DNA of 64,000 nucleotides from Campylobacter concisus (GTDB lineage Bacteria; Campylobacterota; Campylobacteria; Campylobacterales; Campylobacteraceae): positions 1-64,000 of the forward strand of contig NZ_PIQS01000003.1 of the NCBI RefSeq assembly GCF_003048405.1. The letters run 5' to 3'. Both the position numbers and the translations under genes were made by a program. Shown here piece after piece: positions 59,529 to 64,000 of the stretch; position 1 is the first letter of the stretch; the number at the start of each line of letters is the position of its first letter. The notes under the pieces were generated by a model. The model did no database searches and was not told where the DNA came from. It saw nothing but the letters and a program-made list of their open reading frames with translations.

Positions 59529-59965
59529 AAAATTTATGCTAATCTACTATAAATTTTTTTCCTAGAGTCCAAAACCCTACTTACAAAGACTACTACGCCA
59601 GCAAATGGCTTTAAATTTTCAAAAATAGAATAGATATCCTTGCGTGAGATAGATGTATATGCAAGAAGGCTTCTCTGTAAGCCATTTTAAGAAGATCTTG
59701 GCGAACTAAATTAAAACGACATAAACTAGGTTGCAGCTAGTGGAGAGTACGGCAAAGAAGTAAGTATTTTTTAAAAAAAATAATTGCAAGTATCAAAGCA
59801 TGGAATTTTATTTTGTGAGCTGGCAGCATAGATAAATATGATAAAAGGCATAGCAGAGCAAACGAGTTAAAAATGCTTGATAGCACTAGAAATTTTTAAG
59901 GATAAAAGAGAGACAAAGCTCTCTTTTTGATTTTTAAAATATCAAATAGTTAAAACAAATACTAT
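59529..59965. other. Spacer with decayed coding remnants
   Basis: No intact gene. On the minus strand a stretch near 59535-59670 reads as a plausible C-terminus (SRKDIYSIFENLKPFAGVVV and on to RKKIYSRLA, then stop). It is broken upstream by stops in all frames, so it is probably the end of a degraded gene. A hairpin AAAGAGAG/CTCTCTTT followed by T residues is at 59905-59926. Confidence 0.4.
59905..59926. terminator. Hairpin with T-run downstream of the DUF1523 gene
   Basis: AAAGAGAG pairs with CTCTCTTT over a 6-nt loop, followed by T residues on plus and preceded by A residues. It could end minus-strand transcription from the norB-DUF1523 side or a lost plus-strand gene. Confidence 0.55.
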
Positions 59966-60508
59966 CTATTTCTCTAAATTTTCACTAGCTTTTGGTCTAA
60001 AGGCCTTGTTTATCTTTCTTGTCCAAATTATTAGCGAGATAAACAAGATAAAGTAAAATACATAGCTAGCTACAGGCCAACTAGTATCAGTACCGCTTTC
60101 TTTTAGTGAGATGACATTTCTAAACTCTTGAAGCATAGAAATTCTATATCCATAATATTTTACAGTTACGTTTTTATCGCTATTTGCAAAGCCTTGAGCT
60201 TTGGCTTGTACATCAGCTGAGTTAAATTTAAAATAAAACGGAAATCCCCATGCAGTATCTTCATTTCTATAAGCCATGACCTTATTTGAATTATTAGAAT
60301 CTTTAGTATAGATAAAATAAACATCTCTGGTAGGACCATCTGCCGGATTTTTAGCGTCGATGATACCATCTTTGTCCATACGTTTGACATCGCCACCTGT
60401 GATTTGCACATTTGCATAGTGTGGAAACGAATAATCAACTACAAGAGCCAAAAAAGAGTGTAAGAGTACAATAAAAATAACGCAAATTCTTTTAAAAAAT
60501 GTAATCAT
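59966..60508 (-). CDS. DUF1523 family membrane protein next to norB
   Basis: 180 aa with an N-terminal helix (about 6-25), a periplasmic domain of about 105 residues with the conserved ITGGDVKRMDKDG and RDVYFIYTKD, and a C-terminal membrane helix (about 143-162). The family has no established function. It lies 71 bp downstream of norB on the same strand, separated by a hairpin, so it may be partly co-expressed. Confidence 0.8.
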   Translation of the reverse strand: MITFFKRICVIFIVLLHSFLALVVDYSFPHYANVQITGGDVKRMDKDGIIDAKNPADGPTRDVYFIYTKDSNNSNKVMAYRNEDTAWGFPFYFKFNSADVQAKAQGFANSDKNVTVKYYGYRISMLQEFRNVISLKESGTDTSWPVASYVFYFILFISLIIWTRKINKAFRPKASENLEK

Positions 60509-60553
60509 TTCTTTCCTTTTAAATTTGCGTTATTTTATGAAAAGATAGCTTAA

Positions 60554-60576
60554 TAAAGGGGCAAAATACCCCTTTA
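60554..60576 (-). terminator. Terminator or attenuating hairpin after norB
   Basis: TAAAGGGG and CCCCTTTA form an 8-bp stem with a 7-nt loop, 3 bp beyond the norB stop codon and 45 bp before the DUF1523 start. Confidence 0.7.
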
Positions 60577-60579
60577 GTT

Positions 60580-62811
60580 TTAAGCTTTTTTATTAAGCAT
60601 AAATTTTAGAAGTTGTGCAAGGAAGCTGATTCCACCGATTATTAAAATCGTATCACCAATCATTCTTACCCATCTTAAATTTTGTAAGTGTGATTGTTGT
60701 AAAAGCTCAGCGCTTCTTGCATACCACATACCATGCTCTAGGCTTGCAAATGCTTGATAAATTCCTATTGGAAGTAGTGAAAGCACAATCATTAGCATAA
60801 GACCTATATTTAGGCCCCAAAAACCTACTTTCATAAGTTTTTCATCAAATTCTTGACCTTTGAATAGATAAGTAGCTACTAGCCAAACAAATCCGAGTGC
60901 CAAAAATCCATAAACACCAAATAGTGCAGCATGTCCGTGAACTGGAGTCGTATTTAGGCCTTGGATATAAAATAGTGAAATCGGAGGATTGATTAAAAAT
61001 CCAAATACACCAGCACCTAACATATTCCAGAAAGCAACTGCGATAAAGCAGTAAAGTGGCCATTTTAATGTCTTAGCCCAAGTTTGAGCAAACTGAAGTC
61101 TATAATGCTCATAAGCTTCAGCGCCAAGCAATACAAGAGGAACTACCTCAAGTGCTGAGAAGCTAGCGCCAACTGCCATTATAGGTGTTGTAGTGCCTGC
61201 AAAATATAAGTGGTGGAAAGTTCCTGGAATTCCGCCTACTAAGAAAAGTGATGCACTCGCAAGTGTTGAAAACGTAGCAAATCTCTTTGAAACAAGACCA
61301 AGACTAACAAACACAAAAGCAAGTGAAGCGGTAGCAAAGACCTCAAAAAAGCCTTCAACCCAAAGGTGTACAACCCACCAGCGCCAGTATTCCATTACTG
61401 GAAGTGGACTTCTTTGGCCGTAAAATAATCCTGCTCCGTAAAATAATCCAACTGCAACAGCTGAAGCTGCAAAGATAGCAAGTAAATTTTTGTCACCTTT
61501 GTTCTTAAATCCGCCGATAAATCCGCGAAGTAAAAGTAGCATCCAAATGACAAGACCAACAAATAAAATAATTTGCCAAACACGTCCAAGCTCGATATAT
61601 TCGTATCCTTGGTGTCCAAACCAGAAGCTTAAATTTATAGGCATAATATTTGCGATCGCTAAATACTCACCAGCAAAACTGCCAACCACAAGGATTAGTA
61701 GTGCGTAAAATAATAAATCTACGCCAAGCTTTTGGAATTTTGGATCTTTACCGCCATTTATAATAGGTGCCAGGAAAAGACCGCCTGCTAAAAATCCTGT
61801 TGCAATCCAGAAAATACTAGCCTGAATGTGCCATGTTCTAGCAAGTGAATAAGGAATATAAGCTGATAAATTTATACCGTAAAATTCTTGTCCTTCTACT
61901 GTATAGTGAGCCGTAAAGCCGCCTATTAAAATTTGAAATGCAAAAAGAGCCAAAGTTACAAAAAGATATTTTTTAAGAGCTTTTTGAGATGGAGTTAGGC
62001 TTAATTTACTAAGTGGATCTTCGCTAATAGCTTCCAACTTTTCATCATCTTTTTTGCCATAAAAAGAGCTAAACCAAACAAGAAATCCAATACCAGCAAT
62101 AAGTATTACAACGCTTGCGATTGACCAAAAAATATTTTCGCTTGTTGGTACATTATCGATTAGTGGCTCGTGTGGCCAGTTGTTTGTATATGTAGCATCG
62201 CTGTTAGGTCTATTTGCTGCGGTTGCCCAGGCTGACCAGAAGAAAAAGTTATTAAGATCATCTCTATCAGAAGCATTTGGAAGAGTATTTTCTTTCATCG
62301 CATAAGCTTCTCTTAAAGATTTAAACTTAGGGTCATTTCCAAAAAGTGATGAATACTCTTGGCTTACTTGTTTCATAGCCTTTAATCTATCGCTGCTAAG
62401 TACGATCTTATCGTCTTTTACGCCATTTTCTCGGTACTCTTTTTTAAGTAGAACTTTTAGATTTGCCTTTTGCTCATCATTTAAGTCAGCATATTTTGAG
62501 TGATAAATTTCATCTGCTTTTAACTCTAAAAATATAACTAACTCTTTGTGAAGCCAGTCCGCACTCCAATCAGGTGCTTGATATGCGCCGTGTCCCCAAA
62601 CAGAGCCAACTTGCATACCTCCTATGCTTTGCCAGGCCTCTTGACCTTTATAGATGCTCTCTTTGTCGATCACAACATTGCCATTCTCATCTGTAAAATT
62701 TACAACTGGTGGCGAGCTTCTATAAACCTCAACGCCGTAGTAGCCTAAAATACTAAAGCAAATTACTAGTACTGCAACAAGTGCTAGCCAATACTTTTTG
62801 TATTCACGCAT
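60580..62811 (-). CDS. norB: Quinol-dependent nitric oxide reductase (qNOR)
   Basis: 743 aa single-subunit NO reductase that reduces NO to N2O with quinol. An N-terminal helix and about 210-residue periplasmic domain (about 30-220) substitute for NorC and mark the qNOR type. About 12 helices of the heme-copper oxidase fold follow. Visible markers are RTWHIQASIFWIA, WWVVHLWVEGFFEV with the glutamate typical of NORs, GTFHHLYFAG and HGHAALFGVYG, which carry heme and iron-B His ligands. It detoxifies or respires NO in the inner membrane. A palindrome at 62873-62884 lies 61 bp upstream. Confidence 0.95.
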   Translation of the reverse strand: MREYKKYWLALVAVLVICFSILGYYGVEVYRSSPPVVNFTDENGNVVIDKESIYKGQEAWQSIGGMQVGSVWGHGAYQAPDWSADWLHKELVIFLELKADEIYHSKYADLNDEQKANLKVLLKKEYRENGVKDDKIVLSSDRLKAMKQVSQEYSSLFGNDPKFKSLREAYAMKENTLPNASDRDDLNNFFFWSAWATAANRPNSDATYTNNWPHEPLIDNVPTSENIFWSIASVVILIAGIGFLVWFSSFYGKKDDEKLEAISEDPLSKLSLTPSQKALKKYLFVTLALFAFQILIGGFTAHYTVEGQEFYGINLSAYIPYSLARTWHIQASIFWIATGFLAGGLFLAPIINGGKDPKFQKLGVDLLFYALLILVVGSFAGEYLAIANIMPINLSFWFGHQGYEYIELGRVWQIILFVGLVIWMLLLLRGFIGGFKNKGDKNLLAIFAASAVAVGLFYGAGLFYGQRSPLPVMEYWRWWVVHLWVEGFFEVFATASLAFVFVSLGLVSKRFATFSTLASASLFLVGGIPGTFHHLYFAGTTTPIMAVGASFSALEVVPLVLLGAEAYEHYRLQFAQTWAKTLKWPLYCFIAVAFWNMLGAGVFGFLINPPISLFYIQGLNTTPVHGHAALFGVYGFLALGFVWLVATYLFKGQEFDEKLMKVGFWGLNIGLMLMIVLSLLPIGIYQAFASLEHGMWYARSAELLQQSHLQNLRWVRMIGDTILIIGGISFLAQLLKFMLNKKA

Positions 62812-62872
62812 TGATTCTCCTTTTTTTAAAAATTTTAAGGCGAAGTTTATCCCATTTTAAAAAAACAAATAA

Positions 62873-62884
62873 TGACATATGTCA
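62873..62884 (-). promoter_or_regulatory. Palindrome upstream of norB, candidate CRP/FNR-family site
   Basis: TGACATATGTCA is a perfect 12-bp palindrome of the form TGAC-N4-GTCA. Campylobacter NssR, a CRP-family nitrosative-stress regulator, is reported to use TTAAC-N4-GTTAA, which has the same spacing and a related core. That match and the position in front of an NO-reductase gene are the support. Confidence 0.5.
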
Positions 62885-62972
62885 ACAAAAGGAGAGAATT
62901 TATCCTATTAGATTTATAAGAATTTACAAGATATGCAAATTTTTCATAATGTATATGCAAAATTTACATAGA

Positions 62973-62993
62973 ATTAATATAAATATTATTAAT
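62973..62993 (+). promoter_or_regulatory. AT-rich inverted repeat, possible Fur box
   Basis: ATTAATA and TATTAAT lie 7 bp apart, giving a 21-bp 7-7-7 element 36 bp before the start of the iron-complex binding protein gene. The region is so AT-rich that chance is possible. Confidence 0.3.
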
Positions 62994-63028
62994 ATACATG
63001 TTTATACTTCAAAAATAAAGGAAAAAAT

Positions 63029-64000
63029 ATGCAAACAAATTTTATGCATAAAGTAACCAAATTTAGCCTTGTCGCTTCATTATTTATGGCTCTTAGCCTA
63101 AGCGCAGCTGAGTCTGCTAGAAGCATCACAGATATGAAAGGCGTCAAAGTAAGCGTGCCTGAGAAGGTTGAGAAGATCGCAGCACTGTGGAATGCAAACA
63201 ACGAGATCATCCTAGCACTTGGCGGTATGGATAAGGTTGTAGCCACAACTGATCTGATCAAAAACAACAAGTGGTTTGAGCACGTCTATCCAAAACTTAA
63301 AAATTTACCAGCTGCACTAAATGGCAAAGACCTTCAGATCGAAGAGCTTGTTAAACTTGCACCTGACGTTATCATAGTGTATAACAAAAATTTTCAAGAT
63401 GAACTTATCAAAAATGGCTTTAGCGCGGTAAATTTGATCTTTAGAGACTATCCAGATATGGAGAAAAGCATCTATGCAACAGCTGAAGTCATAGGCACTG
63501 ATGATGCTAGAAAAAAAGCTGAAAAACTTGCTAATAAAATCCACGATAACTCTGAGTTTGTAACAGCAAGAACAAAAAACATCCCTGACGCTAAACGTCC
63601 AAAAGTACTTCACCTTCTTGGTGGCGCAAATTTGCTAAAAGTTGATGGTACAAATACCATCCAAAACACTTGGATCAAGCTAGGTGGCGGCGTAAATGCT
63701 ATCAATACTGAGGGTTTTATGATCGAAGTTAGCGCTGAAGAGATCATCAATGCAAACCCTGATATCATCATCGTTGGCGGCAATGACACAGACGCACAGA
63801 TCAAAAAGATAAAAGAGCACCCTGCATTCTCTGGCTCAAACGCTGTTAAAAACGGCAAAATTTACGGCAACCCAAAAGGTGTATGGAGCTGGGATAGATA
63901 TGGTGCTGAAAGCATTCTTCAAATTTTATGGGCAGCAAAAACTATCCAACCAGATCTATTTAAAGATGTCGATATGAAAGTAAAAACAAAAGAGTTTTAT
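63029..64000 (+). CDS. ABC transporter substrate-binding protein, iron-complex type (3' truncated)
   Basis: Open from ATG 63029 (AAGGA in front) to the window edge, 324 codons without a stop. Signal peptide about 1-26 (FMALSLSAAES). A periplasmic binding domain of the FepB/BtuF class follows, with VEKIAALWNANNEIILALGG at the start, IEELVKLAPDVIIVYNK, the central long helix (about 140-170) and EEIINANPDIIIVGG near the end. Ligand unknown; heme, siderophore or cobalamin are the family options. Membrane and ATPase genes are expected downstream. Confidence 0.9.
   Translation, partial: MQTNFMHKVTKFSLVASLFMALSLSAAESARSITDMKGVKVSVPEKVEKIAALWNANNEIILALGGMDKVVATTDLIKNNKWFEHVYPKLKNLPAALNGKDLQIEELVKLAPDVIIVYNKNFQDELIKNGFSAVNLIFRDYPDMEKSIYATAEVIGTDDARKKAEKLANKIHDNSEFVTARTKNIPDAKRPKVLHLLGGANLLKVDGTNTIQNTWIKLGGGVNAINTEGFMIEVSAEEIINANPDIIIVGGNDTDAQIKKIKEHPAFSGSNAVKNGKIYGNPKGVWSWDRYGAESILQILWAAKTIQPDLFKDVDMKVKTKEFY

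Noticed and set aside
62781..63056. Open frame across the norB upstream gap
   Set aside because: Ile/Asn/Lys-rich translation of AT-rich promoter DNA; it overlaps norB and the binding-protein start and has no family resemblance.

Overview
The window is AT-rich, densely coded and organised in long operons with 4-20 bp overlaps. It looks like a chromosome segment of a Campylobacter species, probably of the C. concisus group. Support comes from a napAGHBFLD periplasmic nitrate reductase cluster without napC, the alr-pgp2 pair, the PCuAC-SCO1 copper cluster, FliW, a UPF0763/DUF2603 gene, and dCache chemoreceptors. The genus call is inference from gene content and order. The species call is weaker. 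No rRNA, tRNA, CRISPR array, insertion sequence or prophage was seen.

Layout. (1) 1-131 is the tail of a coiled-coil protein. 339-9391 (minus) is a seven-gene operon read tolC-lapG-lapD-T1SS ATPase-HlyD-unknown-LuxR regulator. It is a Lap-type system: type I secretion of a surface adhesin, controlled by a catalytically degenerate c-di-GMP receptor and a periplasmic cysteine protease. (2) 9508-15862 is housekeeping: hemB-argF-DUF2603-hemN on minus, ribA-rsmG-small genes-htpX on plus. (3) 16101-19147 (minus) holds two paralogous small secreted proteins, alr, a small gene and the cell-shape peptidase pgp2. 19285-20726 (plus) is a copper chaperone/SCO1 operon for cytochrome oxidase assembly. (4) 20768-28612 (minus) holds a frameshifted EcsC/TerB-like gene and the nitrate reductase operon. 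(5) 29151-33269 holds two tandem chemoreceptors, the first split by a frameshift. (6) 33478-39057 holds a half-size EamA transporter, a Dyp peroxidase, a DUF4230 protein and a subtilisin autotransporter. (7) 39103-48323 holds ilvA, trmA, an NhaC-family antiporter, an SDR, an ankyrin protein, acnB and ogt. (8) 48926-51999 is a bamD-like gene followed by lon; fliW is divergent. (9) 52536-58898 is a plus-strand operon with a giant secreted DUF6701/MshQ-like protein and three minor-pilin-like genes. (10) hpf, DUF1523, quinol nitric oxide reductase norB and a truncated iron-complex binding protein end the window.

Themes. Much of the window serves surface attachment (Lap secretion, autotransporter, MSHA-like minor pilins) and microaerobic or nitrosative respiration (Nap, NorB, SCO1/PCuAC, oxygen-independent HemN). 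Nitrate reduced by Nap can lead to nitrosative stress that NorB would relieve. An inverted repeat in front of norB and direct repeats in front of napA are candidate regulator sites. The best candidates for something little described are the DUF6701 plus minor-pilin locus, the Lap operon with its CsgD/VpsT-like regulator, and the pair of paralogous disulfide proteins next to alr. Two genes are split at short repeats, which may mean phase variation, decay or sequencing error.
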